DNA of 64,000 nt from CAYRVX01 sp964427875 (GTDB taxonomy: Bacteria; Planctomycetota; Phycisphaerae; SM23-33). Every line of letters begins with the position of its first letter. The first letter of the stretch is position 1. A program made the translations under genes and the position numbers. Positions 35,692 to 44,839 of this stretch are shown one piece after another. The notes beneath the pieces are model-generated. The model saw nothing but the letters and a program-made list of their open reading frames with translations, was not told the origin of the DNA and did no database searches. The stretch is taken from contig CAYRVX010000001.1 of the NCBI GenBank assembly GCA_964427875.1, positions 76,550-140,549 on the forward strand. The letters run 5' to 3'.

Positions 35692-37929
35692 ATGAAGCCG
35701 TCTAAGCTCGCCGCGTCGGCGTGTGCGGTGGTTCTTGCGCTGCCCGCTCCAGTCGCTGGTGGCGACCTGTCGTCACCCACCACGAAGCCCGAGCCGGCCG
35801 CCGCCGGGAGGAAGGTCGCCCTGGCGCTCGCGCTCGCTCCCAAGCAGCCCCTGTGGAAGTACACGCTGGCTGAGATGAAGCGCATGTTCCCCGCGTTCGA
35901 GCACCAGCCGTTCGACAAGGCCGGGTCCAGCCATCTCTCGCTGCCGTTTCACTACGAAGACCGCGATGGCGGCGGCGATCCCAATGAGGCCAATGCCTTT
36001 GCCTTCCTGCTGTCGTATGCGCTGGACTGGGCGCCGGGATGCTATTGCAGCCGGCACGCGTATTTCATCTTCAAGCGGGCCAGGAGGTATATGACCAGGC
36101 TCGCGGAGAAGTACGACGCCCGCCAGATCAGGTTCGCCATCACGGACTGGCAGGCCACCCACGCCGTCGGCGGCAAGCTGGTCCATCGCAAAGAAGGCTA
36201 TTCCGGCATTCTGATGATCCACGACCGCACCAACCGGCTTGCACGCCGCGTGGAATACGACAGGCCCCGGGACTTCTTCGAGCTGCTCGGCGACATGTCG
36301 GTGGACGCGATGAAGCTCCTCGGCCACGAGCCCTCACCCGCGCTGGTGAAGCACTTGCGCACAAGGCAGTGCAAGCACCGCGAGTCGGTGATCGACCTGG
36401 GCCGGGCGGCGTGGGTCGAGGAGAGGTCACCGGAGGAGTTCGGCATCTACGACAGGATCCTCAAGCGTGACCCGGGCTTCGCGACCGTGCGTCACTGGCG
36501 GGCCGTTCAGAAGTGGTGGGTCCAGCGCAACAGCGAGGCAGCCATGCTGGAGAAGGCGAGGGCCTTGGACAGCTACCTCGTCAGGATGTCTCTGGGGGGT
36601 TTCTTCCCGGGTGCCTGCTCGGACAAGGCCTTGGCAGCCAAGTACCCGCAATGGCTGAGAGAAGCCAAAGAGCTGGTCGGCCCCGATGCGCCATGGCTCG
36701 TTGAGAAGAAGCTGAAGACGGCAAGGACAAAGAGAACGATTACGCGCGCGCTGCTTGCAGAGGCCGGGAAGATCGGCGCCAGATACCCGAATGATTACAC
36801 CTTCCTGTACTACCTCGGTCGAGTCCATAGCGACGGCGGGGGCCTGGCAGCCGACTGCGACATGGGCATCAGCATCGGACTGACAGCGTTGCAGAACCGC
36901 TATCTCACCGCTGAAGGCCACAAACGCCACGCTGAGACAAACGTGGCTCGTTGTGCCCGGAGCCTGGGTCACAACGCCCTCTGCGCTCAGTTTCTGCTGC
37001 CGATCGCGTTGGCTGAGCTCGAGAGAGGCGGACCGAAGGAAGCCCGAGCGGACGCCGCAGTGCTGGGCGATCTGTGCTTCAACATGGGCCGATTCGACGA
37101 GGCGTGGCGGTGGCATCGGATTGCCTTCAAGGGATACGCGGAAGGTACGGTCGAACAGAAGCGCTGTCTGGTCGACGGCGGAATCGCCGCGGCCCTGGCT
37201 GGGCGGGCGGATGTTCTCGAAAAGATCCTCCGCGATCGCCGCGAGAAGGTCCGGTCAGTGAACATGCTGGTAGTCCTGGAAGGCTACCGCGAGCTTCTGG
37301 CCGGAAAGGTCCCCGATACGCAGGCCCTGGAGGCCATGAACCTCGACGAGCACTGGACCTGGAAAAACGTGGTGATGCTGCTGACACAGTGCGAGCTGCT
37401 TAAGGACAGCGCGAAGCATCGCCACTGGTTGGACCATGGCCTCCGTCTGGGTATGAATCAACGGCCCCTGGCGATCCTGCTGGATCAGTTCAACCGCAGA
37501 TACACCAAATCGGAGACGGGTGCGTTCTACGAGGCGATCGAGTGGCTTCATCCCGAGGACCCGTGGGTGGTCGAGGCCGTCTCGGCTTGGCGCCAGCGCG
37601 GACGTGAGGGCTGGGTGCCCGACCCGGACAAGTTGCTGAAGGACCTGAAGGATTACGAGCCCGTTCGCTGGCCAGTCGCCGATCCCGCCAGGAAGCGCCA
37701 GGCCGGCGGAATGTGGCGCAGGTTCCGCGCCGGCACCTTCACGTGCGCTGTGCGGAGGCTGATCGCCGCCCGGAACTACGACAAGGCCGAGGAGCTGGCC
37801 AAACGGTATCTGAACCTCACCGTGAACGTTGACAGCTACCCGATGCGGGTGCACGCCAACCACCTGATTCATCGGGTCGAACAGGCCCGTAAAGCCGCGA
37901 AGGACGCGATCACGCCGGACGATCTGTGA
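35692..37929 (+). CDS. Secreted protein with TPR-like helical repeats, unknown function
   Basis: 745 residues, AAGGGG before the ATG. Signal peptide (MKPSKLAASACAVVLALPAPVAGG). After a low-complexity Pro/Ala stretch the protein is mostly helical with TPR-like units, for example NMGRFDEAWRWHRIAFKGYAEG (about 463-484) and ARNYDKAEELAKRYLNLTVN (near the C-terminus). Around residues 80-130 there is a cysteine pair (CYC) in an HYEDRDGGGDPNEAN-containing segment. No catalytic motif is recognised. Codon use is less extreme in GC than in its neighbours between about 36450 and 37500. Confidence 0.8.
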   Translation: MKPSKLAASACAVVLALPAPVAGGDLSSPTTKPEPAAAGRKVALALALAPKQPLWKYTLAEMKRMFPAFEHQPFDKAGSSHLSLPFHYEDRDGGGDPNEANAFAFLLSYALDWAPGCYCSRHAYFIFKRARRYMTRLAEKYDARQIRFAITDWQATHAVGGKLVHRKEGYSGILMIHDRTNRLARRVEYDRPRDFFELLGDMSVDAMKLLGHEPSPALVKHLRTRQCKHRESVIDLGRAAWVEERSPEEFGIYDRILKRDPGFATVRHWRAVQKWWVQRNSEAAMLEKARALDSYLVRMSLGGFFPGACSDKALAAKYPQWLREAKELVGPDAPWLVEKKLKTARTKRTITRALLAEAGKIGARYPNDYTFLYYLGRVHSDGGGLAADCDMGISIGLTALQNRYLTAEGHKRHAETNVARCARSLGHNALCAQFLLPIALAELERGGPKEARADAAVLGDLCFNMGRFDEAWRWHRIAFKGYAEGTVEQKRCLVDGGIAAALAGRADVLEKILRDRREKVRSVNMLVVLEGYRELLAGKVPDTQALEAMNLDEHWTWKNVVMLLTQCELLKDSAKHRHWLDHGLRLGMNQRPLAILLDQFNRRYTKSETGAFYEAIEWLHPEDPWVVEAVSAWRQRGREGWVPDPDKLLKDLKDYEPVRWPVADPARKRQAGGMWRRFRAGTFTCAVRRLIAARNYDKAEELAKRYLNLTVNVDSYPMRVHANHLIHRVEQARKAAKDAITPDDL

Positions 37930-37965
37930 TGATCGTGGCGAAGGGGACCGCGAAGCGCGGGTTGC

Positions 37966-40611
37966 TCACTGCTCAGCCGGGCCGGAGATGGCTGTAGTCT
38001 CGGCATTGATGCTCAGCACGTACATCCTCTGGCCGGCGGCCATGGCCCAGACGAGGTCGCGCTTGGGGTCGTACATCAGGCCGATGCTCACGCCGCCGAG
38101 GTCCTTGTGCGCCTTGGCGATCGGCAGCGTCACCCACCGGTTCCGCGCGGGCTCGTAGGCGATCTGGCGGTTCTCCGCGAAGGCGTTGTGGAGGACCAGG
38201 TCCTGCTTCGGCAGGTAGACCGATTCCCGCGGCCGGACCTTCATGCCGACCGCCTTCATGCCCGCAGGGTCCATCGCCCGCACCACGCCGGTTCTCATCT
38301 CGTAGCGCCAGACCTGGCCGTTGGGCTTCTGGTACCCGTCGGCGGCCAGCAGCCAGAGCACGTCGCGCCGGGCGTCGTAGGTGACGGCGTTCTCGTCGCC
38401 GTGGACGACGCGCGGCAGCTTGCCGGTGACGGGGAGCTTCTTCCACCTCCGGTGCGGCACGTCGAGCAGCCCGAAGTACCCGCGGTCCCAGCAGACCACG
38501 CCGCGGGGCGTGCCGACGGTCTTGGTGAAGTAAGGGTGCTGGCGGAAGGGCTGATCGATCCGCGGGGCGAACTCGCGGCGGTCGGGGTCGTACACGCACG
38601 TGCCGCCGAGCGAGGTGCACACCAGCTTCTTCGAGAGCACGTCGTAGGCGTAGTTGAGATAGGTGTGGTTCATGCAGTCGGGCCGGCCGTTGAAGCCGAT
38701 GCCCTTGCCGAAGTACTCCGCCACGTACGGTATGCTCCATCGCCCGGCGGCGACGTGATAGGTGCTGACGATGCTCGCCGGGTCGGCCATGTGGCCGCCG
38801 GTCCAGTGGTAGAACTGGTCGCGGTCCGGGTCGAAGGCGGCCGTGCCCCAGTCACGCCGCGGCGCCGGGCGAGGCGCCAGCGGAACGCGCGTCCAGGTGT
38901 TCGGCTTGAGCCGCGCCAGCCAGGTTGCGACCCTCTCGGTCTCGCCGCCGGCGGCGCCGTCGTACCAGCACGGGTCGTATTCCTTGACCACGGTGAAGTA
39001 GGTCCGCTTGCCGGGCGGCACGCCGATCTTCGCGGCCAGGGCCGTATCGCCGCCGCCCGCCAGCCGCATCAGCCAGGTCGTCCCGTCCCACTGCGACGGC
39101 CATCTGCCGGCGCTGGCGAGGCCCAGGAGCACGTCGCCGCGTCCGGCCGCACGCTGGCACGTCAGCGCAGGCCCCGGCGAGTTCGCATCGCCGGCGGCGA
39201 GGACCGACCACTTCCCGTCGGCGGCGTCGAAGGCCCAGACGTCGTGCAGCAGGCGGGGCCGGCGCCGGAAGTACATGAACTTCGCCACGTAGGTCTCGCC
39301 GCCGACGAGGGCCAGCCGCTTGCTGTCCGGCAGCCGGACCAGGGCCCCCGCGGCCCGTCGGGGCTCCGGGGAGCGCGGCGGGAAGACACGCCGCCACGAC
39401 CTGCCGCGGCAATCGTACAGCCACGTGTCGCTCAACAGGTAGTCGCCGTGATCGCCGCCGAAGAGGACGACGGCCTGCCGCGCGGGGTCGTACGCGGCCG
39501 CCGCGTGCATCCGCTCGCCGGGCAGGTCGCGGAGGAGGTCGGCGGCCTCGTCCACACCCCACGCGGCGTCGAAGAGGTGCCGGAGGGATTCGCCGTCCAC
39601 GTCGCCGCGCCGCAGCCGCTTGCGTGCCTCCGCGAGGTGGCGCGTCGCCTTGGCGAGGCCGGTGAGCCCCCCGGCGACGGCCTCGGCCCGCCAGCCGGCG
39701 AGCTTCGTCCTGGCGACGGCTTCCGCGGCGGTGCGGAGCGCGTCGATGGCCCCGGCGAGCTGCCCGGCCAGCGAGCCCTCGCAGGCGGCCCTGCGCTTCT
39801 CCGGCGGCAGGGCTGCGTAGAACGCATTTCGCGCCGCGGCCAGCGCGCCGCGGACGGCGCTGCGAGCGGAAAGGCACCCCTCGCGCAGCCGCACCAGCGG
39901 CGAGTCCGCCGGCGGCGCGAGCCGGCGCCAGTCCTTCTGCGACAGCGAGAAGGCCCAGTGGCCGACGAATCCCCCGGGCGCGTTGCCCGTCCGACCGCCC
40001 AGGAAGAGAAGCTCGTCGTTGACCGGGTCGAGGACCATCGCGGCAGCTTCCATGAAGACCACGGTGCCGCCGTACTCGCCGGGCAAGGCGCCGTTGGCCT
40101 TCGCCGGCGGCTTGGCTCTCGAGACGACCTGCCACTTCCGCGCGTCCACGTCGTAGCGGGCAATGACGAGCTCGCCCGGGGCCTTCGGATTGCCCGCCTG
40201 GCAGAGGTAGACGCACCGTCTGGCCCGGTCGTCGGCCGACCGGCTCCGAACGGCGAAGCGCGGGTTCAGCCGCAAAGGGCCCTGGCCTTCTGCGCCGCCC
40301 GTCAGCAGGCCATCCTTGCTGGCCTTTCGATCGTCGAGCTTGAGGCCCTCGGGCTTGACCTCTTGCCACTTGCCGGCGGCGTGGTCGAACGTCTGGACAT
40401 CGTACGGCCGGGCAATGCCCAGCTTCTGGTTGCCGCTCACGCCGCCGAGGACTAGGAACCTGCCCTCCTTTTCGAGCCAGACGACAGCCGACCCGCGGCG
40501 CACGCCGCCGCCCTTCTCGTTCACCTTCACCCAGGTATTCGCAGGCAGCTTTTCGCTCGCGGCCGCCGCGCCGCACAGCAGGAGTGGAAACAGCAGGTGC
40601 CTCATTTTCAT
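37966..40611 (-). CDS. Secreted kelch-type beta-propeller protein
   Basis: 881 residues from the ATG at 40611 (a second ATG is two codons on). Signal peptide (MKMRHLLFPLLLCGAAAA). Kelch repeats are evident: ARPYDVQTFDHAAGKWQEVKP near residue 60, AAAYDPARQAVVLFGGDHGDYLLSDTWLYD near 375-405, VWAFDAADGKWSVLAAGD near 460, GTAAFDPDRDQFYHWTGGH near 590 and the LGGTCVYDPDRREF unit near 670. A helical Ala/Arg-rich insert (about 235-345) separates the first blades. No copper-oxidase residues can be assigned by eye, so this is a propeller of unknown ligand. It is divergent from the sigma-factor operon. Confidence 0.82.
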   Translation of the reverse strand: MKMRHLLFPLLLCGAAAASEKLPANTWVKVNEKGGGVRRGSAVVWLEKEGRFLVLGGVSGNQKLGIARPYDVQTFDHAAGKWQEVKPEGLKLDDRKASKDGLLTGGAEGQGPLRLNPRFAVRSRSADDRARRCVYLCQAGNPKAPGELVIARYDVDARKWQVVSRAKPPAKANGALPGEYGGTVVFMEAAAMVLDPVNDELLFLGGRTGNAPGGFVGHWAFSLSQKDWRRLAPPADSPLVRLREGCLSARSAVRGALAAARNAFYAALPPEKRRAACEGSLAGQLAGAIDALRTAAEAVARTKLAGWRAEAVAGGLTGLAKATRHLAEARKRLRRGDVDGESLRHLFDAAWGVDEAADLLRDLPGERMHAAAAYDPARQAVVLFGGDHGDYLLSDTWLYDCRGRSWRRVFPPRSPEPRRAAGALVRLPDSKRLALVGGETYVAKFMYFRRRPRLLHDVWAFDAADGKWSVLAAGDANSPGPALTCQRAAGRGDVLLGLASAGRWPSQWDGTTWLMRLAGGGDTALAAKIGVPPGKRTYFTVVKEYDPCWYDGAAGGETERVATWLARLKPNTWTRVPLAPRPAPRRDWGTAAFDPDRDQFYHWTGGHMADPASIVSTYHVAAGRWSIPYVAEYFGKGIGFNGRPDCMNHTYLNYAYDVLSKKLVCTSLGGTCVYDPDRREFAPRIDQPFRQHPYFTKTVGTPRGVVCWDRGYFGLLDVPHRRWKKLPVTGKLPRVVHGDENAVTYDARRDVLWLLAADGYQKPNGQVWRYEMRTGVVRAMDPAGMKAVGMKVRPRESVYLPKQDLVLHNAFAENRQIAYEPARNRWVTLPIAKAHKDLGGVSIGLMYDPKRDLVWAMAAGQRMYVLSINAETTAISGPAEQ

Positions 40612-40818
40612 GGCGCACCAACCCTTCGGCGGAGGAGACGACCACCGCACCCGCGCATGATAACCCGCTGGCCGGACCCGTGACAGCCCTGCCTGCCGGC
40701 CCGCGCGGCTGCTGGAACCTCCCCGGCGAGTGGGGTAAAAAAGGCCTGGCAGTCGATGAATATAGGCTAGGCCCGCGGCATCTAGATCATGGAACGCACG
40801 GTGGAGCGTAGAGAGTCC

Positions 40819-41391
40819 ATGGACAGCTCGGAAGACGCCCTCATCCGCCAGTGTCAGGCGGGTGACAAGGAAGCGTTCGGCCGGTTGGTCAAGCTCTGTG
40901 CCGGCCGGGCCATCGGGGCCGCCTACGTCCTGCTGGGCAACCGCGACGACGCGATGGAGGCCTCGCAGGACGCCTTCGTCCGGGCCTGGCGGAACATCAA
41001 GCGCTTCGACGGCAGGAGCAAGTTCTACACGTGGTACTCGAAGGTGCTTCGAAACGTCTGCATCAGCCGGCTGAGGCGGAAGAGACACCCCACGGTCCAG
41101 ATGGCCGTCGAGCCGGCCGGAAAGGCCGAGCACACCGATCCCAGCATCCTGGCCGAGCGAAACGAGCGGACCGACCGCATCTGGAAGGCCATCTGCCAAC
41201 TGCCCCTGAAGCACCGCGAGATCATCGTGATGAACCACTTCCAGCACATGCCCTACAAGCAGATGGCCGAGGCGCTGGGCATACCGATCGGGACGGTCAT
41301 GAGCCGCCTCCACAACGCGCGAAAGGCCTTGCGGGACCTTCTTCCGAAGGAGTTTGCCGGCGACGGTGCCGATACCCCGGCGAGTGATTGA
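40819..41391 (+). CDS. ECF-type RNA polymerase sigma factor
   Basis: 190 residues from the ATG at 40819, which gives the typical start DALIRQCQAGDKEAF; an ATG at 40789 would add 10 residues. Sigma region 2 at about 12-80 (DDAMEASQDAFVRAWRNIKRFDG, then FYTWYSKVLRNVCISRLRR) and region 4 at about 115-170 (LPLKHREIIVMNHFQHMPYKQMAEALGIPIGTVMSRLHNARKAL), with no sigma 3 domain. First gene of a four-gene operon; its stop overlaps the anti-sigma start. Presumably held inactive by the membrane anti-sigma factor encoded next. Confidence 0.95.
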   Translation: MDSSEDALIRQCQAGDKEAFGRLVKLCAGRAIGAAYVLLGNRDDAMEASQDAFVRAWRNIKRFDGRSKFYTWYSKVLRNVCISRLRRKRHPTVQMAVEPAGKAEHTDPSILAERNERTDRIWKAICQLPLKHREIIVMNHFQHMPYKQMAEALGIPIGTVMSRLHNARKALRDLLPKEFAGDGADTPASD

Positions 41392-41843
41392 TGATGAACT
41401 GTGAAGAATCCAAATCCATGATCTCGGCGTATGTCGATGACGAGCTGCCGCCGGATCAGCAGAAGCGGCTGAAGGATCACCTGGCGAGCTGCGAGAGCTG
41501 CAAACGGGAGCTTGCCGAGGTGACGGCCCTGAAGAAGGAGTTGGACATGATCAAGTTCAGCGAGCCGACCGACGCGGAGCTGAACCGCTACTGGTCCAGC
41601 ATCTACAACCGCCTGGAGCGCGGCGTGGCATGGGTCCTCTTCTCGCTGGGGGCCATCGTCCTGCTGTGTTACGGCGGCTTCAAGCTGGTCGAGGAGATCG
41701 TCCGCGACCCAGACATCCAGTGGTGGGTCAAGGGCGGCGTCCTCGCGCTGGTGTTCGGGACGGTCATCCTGTTCGTCTCGCTTCTGCGGGAGCGGCTGGC
41801 CGTCCGCAAAGTGGACAAGTACTCCAAGGAGGTCGAGCGATGA
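41391..41843 (+). CDS. Membrane anti-sigma factor with zinc-finger (zf-HC2) domain
   Basis: 150 residues; the ATG at 41391 shares one base with the sigma stop (TGATG). N-terminal anti-sigma domain with the zinc-binding H-x3-C-x2-C signature HLASCESC and an upstream Cys (NCEES). A Lys/Glu helix is followed by two hydrophobic segments (about 83-103 and 114-135) that anchor it in the membrane. The layout is that of anti-sigma factors controlling ECF sigma proteins by sequestration and released by redox change or proteolysis. The encoded rhomboid protease two genes on is a candidate releaser. Confidence 0.9.
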   Translation: MMNCEESKSMISAYVDDELPPDQQKRLKDHLASCESCKRELAEVTALKKELDMIKFSEPTDAELNRYWSSIYNRLERGVAWVLFSLGAIVLLCYGGFKLVEEIVRDPDIQWWVKGGVLALVFGTVILFVSLLRERLAVRKVDKYSKEVER

Positions 41844-42166
41844 TCGTGGTTACGACGGAGACCGTCCCCGGGCAGCGGATCGTCAGGACGCTCGGGATCG
41901 TGCGGGGCAACACCATTCGCGCCCGGCACGTCGGCCGGGACATCAAGGCGGCCTTCCGCCACCTGATCGGCGGGGAGATCACCGACTACACCAAGCTGAT
42001 GGGCGAATCGCGCGAGCAGGCGCTGGACCGGATGGTCGCCCAGGCCGAGCAGCTCGGCGCCAACGCCGTCGTCACGGCCCGGTTCGCCACCAGCATGCTC
42101 ATGGGCGGCGCGGCGGAGATCCTGACCTACGGCACCGCCGTCGTGGTCGAGCCGGAAGACGAATGA
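41840..42166 (+). CDS. YbjQ/UPF0145 family protein
   Basis: 108 residues; the ATG overlaps the anti-sigma stop by 4 bp (ATGA), with AAGGAGG 8 bp upstream. Family hallmarks: VTTETVPGQRIVRTLGIVRGNTIRARHVGRDI at the start, EITDYTKLMGESREQALDRM in the middle, and QLGANAVVTARFATS near the end. These small cytoplasmic proteins form pentameric rings in solved structures and have no agreed function. Translational coupling to the sigma/anti-sigma pair suggests a shared response. Confidence 0.93.
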   Translation: MIVVTTETVPGQRIVRTLGIVRGNTIRARHVGRDIKAAFRHLIGGEITDYTKLMGESREQALDRMVAQAEQLGANAVVTARFATSMLMGGAAEILTYGTAVVVEPEDE

Positions 42167-42197
42167 CCGCCACGCCCGCGCCGCCGCGGGAGCAGAG

Positions 42198-42878
42198 ATG
42201 CTGATCCCGTTGAAGGCCAACGTGCCCGCCGACCGCCCGCCGTGGGCGAACGCCGCGATCATCGCCGCCACGGTCGTCATCAGCATCTGGGCCTTCACCG
42301 ACGACGGTGTCCTGTGGTCTCTGGCGGGCTTCCATGGGGACTTCCGGCAGACCCAGCCGCTGCTGCTTTCGGCGCTGACGAGCACGCTCGTGCACGGCGG
42401 GATCTTCCACCTGCTGGGGAACATGGTGTTCCTGTGGGTCTTCGGCGGCGCGATCAACTACAAGCTCGGGCACCTGGGGTACCTCGGCCTGTACGTGTTC
42501 TCCGCGCTGGTGGCGGGGATGGCCCACTATAGCCTCAGCGGCGGGCCGGCCGTCGGGGCGTCCGGGGCCATCAACGGCGTGATGGCGGCGTTTCTCGTGT
42601 TCTTCCCCACCAACGAAGTGACCGTCCTGTGGATTCCGAACATCCTCCTTCTGCGGTTCTCGCGGACGGCCCGTATCGCCGGCATCTGGCTGATCCTCTT
42701 CTGGCTGGCGTGGGACGTGCTCATGCTCCTGATGGGACCCGGCCGCGTGGCCTACTGGGCTCACGTCGGCGGGTTCGTCGCCGGATTCGCCGTCGCGCTG
42801 CTGCTGGCCGCAACCGGCTGGGTCAAGCCCACCGAAGACGACGAGACGCTTCTCCAGGTCTTCGGCGTCGGCCGGTAG
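42198..42878 (+). CDS. Rhomboid family intramembrane serine protease
   Basis: 226 residues, six or so membrane segments. Catalytic Ser122 lies in GASGAING (120-127) and His189 in AHVGGF; the HxxxN signature of the loop-1/TM2 region is HLLGN (71-75). Ser-His dyad intact, so the enzyme is predicted active. Rhomboids cleave membrane-spanning segments of substrates. It follows YbjQ by 31 bp on the same strand, so it is likely in the sigma/anti-sigma operon. The anti-sigma's transmembrane segments are a natural candidate substrate (inference). Confidence 0.92.
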   Translation: MLIPLKANVPADRPPWANAAIIAATVVISIWAFTDDGVLWSLAGFHGDFRQTQPLLLSALTSTLVHGGIFHLLGNMVFLWVFGGAINYKLGHLGYLGLYVFSALVAGMAHYSLSGGPAVGASGAINGVMAAFLVFFPTNEVTVLWIPNILLLRFSRTARIAGIWLILFWLAWDVLMLLMGPGRVAYWAHVGGFVAGFAVALLLAATGWVKPTEDDETLLQVFGVGR

Positions 42879-42919
42879 GCCCGCGGCGCCCGGCGCGGGT
42901 GCGGCGCCGCGGGACGGGC

Positions 42920-44143
42920 CTATCGGCGGCGGTCCCGCGAGCGCCCGCTGGTAACCGATGGCCGGCGCGCCCCTCCGGCACGTGCCGGCTCCGTTCTGGT
43001 TGGGGTGCTTCTGCGCACGGTCGTGCGGGCCGTCGCCGGAGGTCTCGAAGGTCTCGGCGGGTTCGTCGGCGCTGTCCGGCGCACGGTGCTCGGGACAGCC
43101 GGGCGCCTCGGCGGCGCAGCGGGCCGAACGGCAGGGCGCGCGAGCGGGCGGCTGTCGACGCGGGGGACGACAGGGCGCGCGGGCGGGCGGCTGTCGACGC
43201 GGGGGACGGCCGGGCGCGCGGGCCCGCGGCTGCCGGCGCGGGGGACGGCAGGGCGCGCGGGCGGGCGGCTGCCGGCGCGGGGGACGGCAGGGCGCGCAGG
43301 CGGGCGGCTGCCGACGCGGGGGACGGCAGGGCGCGCAGGCGGGCGGCTGCCGCCGCGGGGAACCGCAGGGCGCACAGGCGGGTGGCTGCCGGCGCGGGGC
43401 CGCACCGGCGCGGGCGGCCGGTGGGGCACCGTGGGGCCGCGATGGCTCCCTTGCGGCCGCGGAGGAGGCAGGCGGTGTCTCGCCCTGTGGCGGTGTCGCA
43501 GGGAGCTCAGGATGAAGGGGATCAGGCCCCCGGCCGGGCGCCTGCGGCCGAGGTAGTCCCAGTAGACGTACACCTGTGTGCCGGCGTAGGAGCTTGGCTG
43601 GACGTAATAGGTCTGATCCTCGTAGTACACCTCCTGCTGCCACCACGAGGCGAGCAGGCTCGCGCCGCCATAGGTGCCGGCGCCGTGGACGAGCACGTAC
43701 CAGTACCCGGCCGGCGGATAGAGGATGGAGATCTGCTCGTCCGTGCCGGCGGCGCTGGAGACGTACTGATAGTTGCCCGGCGTGGGCAGATAGTCGCGGG
43801 CGAGGTACAGGTCGTTGTCGCCCCAGCCGCCCTCGGTCAGCACGGTCAGATACGTCTGCCCGGCCGGGACGTGGACCCTGAAGTATCGGCCCATCCGGGC
43901 GTGGCCGGAGAGGTTCGAGATCGTGTGGTTGTTCGGCAGGATCGTGACCGGCACCGGCGCCGGCGCGCGGACCGGCCGGCTCACCGCGACCCGTAAGCCC
44001 AGCGGCCGGCTGACCACCACCGGCCGGGGATGTCTGCCGAGATTCAGGCCGAACGAGACCGACACCCCCGCCTCGGCCGGTTCAGCCGTCAGAGGGACCA
44101 CCCCCGCCGCGGCGATTGCCAGTATGGTTATCGTGTTTCGCAT
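42920..44143 (-). CDS. Secreted PPC-domain protein with Pro/Arg-rich repeat tail
   Basis: 407 residues, AGGAGAACGG before the ATG. Signal peptide (MRNTITILAIAAAGVVPLTAEPAEA). Residues about 75-175 form a bacterial pre-peptidase C-terminal (PPC)-type beta-sandwich (GRYFRVHVPAGQTYLTVLTEGGWGDNDLYL, ILYPPAGYWYVLVHGAGTYGGASL). Residues about 215-407 are almost wholly Pro, Arg, Ala, Ser and Val, including seven 13-residue repeats. The tail is strongly cationic and disordered, perhaps binding acidic glycan or the cell wall. No peptidase domain is present, so this is not the usual PPC context. Confidence 0.82.
   Translation of the reverse strand: MRNTITILAIAAAGVVPLTAEPAEAGVSVSFGLNLGRHPRPVVVSRPLGLRVAVSRPVRAPAPVPVTILPNNHTISNLSGHARMGRYFRVHVPAGQTYLTVLTEGGWGDNDLYLARDYLPTPGNYQYVSSAAGTDEQISILYPPAGYWYVLVHGAGTYGGASLLASWWQQEVYYEDQTYYVQPSSYAGTQVYVYWDYLGRRRPAGGLIPFILSSLRHRHRARHRLPPPRPQGSHRGPTVPHRPPAPVRPRAGSHPPVRPAVPRGGSRPPARPAVPRVGSRPPARPAVPRAGSRPPARPAVPRAGSRGPARPAVPRVDSRPPARPVVPRVDSRPLARPAVRPAAPPRRPAVPSTVRRTAPTNPPRPSRPPATARTTVRRSTPTRTEPARAGGARRPSVTSGRSRDRRR
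43118..43390 (-). repeat. Seven 39-bp coding repeats (Pro/Arg tail)
   Basis: On the minus strand the 13-residue unit GSRPPARPAVPRV, with small variations, is repeated seven times in frame (residues 252-342). Copies differ at one to four residues, so the array expands and diversifies by slippage or unequal exchange. Confidence 0.9.
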
Positions 44144-44281
44144 TTCCGTTCTCCTGCTCTTCTCAGGCCGCTCCCGGCGGCTCCTTCCCGCCGAACACCC
44201 GGAATGACAGACGAAGAGCGGAGAGGTTAGCAGCGATTCTCCGCAGAGGGCCGAGCAAGGGCCTCCGCGACCGCCGCGGGC

Positions 44282-44735
44282 TCATGCGCCCAGGATCGCC
44301 CGCAGGGCGCGCACCAGCCGGCCGACGCCCTCGGCGGCGGTGGCCTTCTCGAGCGCCGCGTAGGCGATGCGGAGGTAACAGCCCGCCTCGATGCCGAACG
44401 TCGTGCCGGGGATCACCGCGACCTTGTGCTCGCGGATCAGGCGCTCGACCAGCTCCATCGAGTCCATCTGAGTGTGCAGGCGAAGCAGGAAGTAGAACGC
44501 CCCCCTGGCCGGGGGGACGGTGAGGAGGTCGCCCACGGCGGCCAGCTCGTCCAGCACGATGCGGCGGACCTCGGCGATGCCCTTGAGCATCCGGCGGCAG
44601 TACTCGGCGCCGACCTTGAGCGCCCCCACGGCCGCCCACTGCCAGATGACCGACGCAGATCGCCTCGCGGATCAGCTCGCCCACCACCGGGATGATCGGC
44701 GACTGGACCGATTGCATCCGAAGCGTCTGGCTCAT
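44282..44735 (-). pseudogene. Aminotransferase class I/II remnant with internal deletion
   Basis: From the ATG at 44735 the first 26 residues (MSQTLRMQSVQSPIIPVV then GELIREAI) are the N-terminus of a PLP aminotransferase. The sequence then jumps, with a frame change, to the normal C-terminal part: SVIWQWAAVGALKVGAEYCRRM, GAFYFLLRLHTQMDSMELVE and VIPGTTFGIEAGCYLRIAYA, ending at 44282. The roughly 200-plus residues between, including the catalytic Lys, are absent. The product cannot be an active aminotransferase. The junction lies near 44650-44665. A misassembly would look the same. Confidence 0.8.
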
Positions 44736-44839
44736 TGGGCGGCCCTCGGTGTTTGGAAGAGGTTATTGGCACCGATGCAGGCGATGCAAGGGATTAACAT
44801 GTAAGGCGACCTTTCACCACAGACACGGAGAGCGAGAGA

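Noticed and set aside
43118..43390. CRISPR-like array
   Set aside because: The repeats are contiguous, in frame and vary by codon; there are no spacers.
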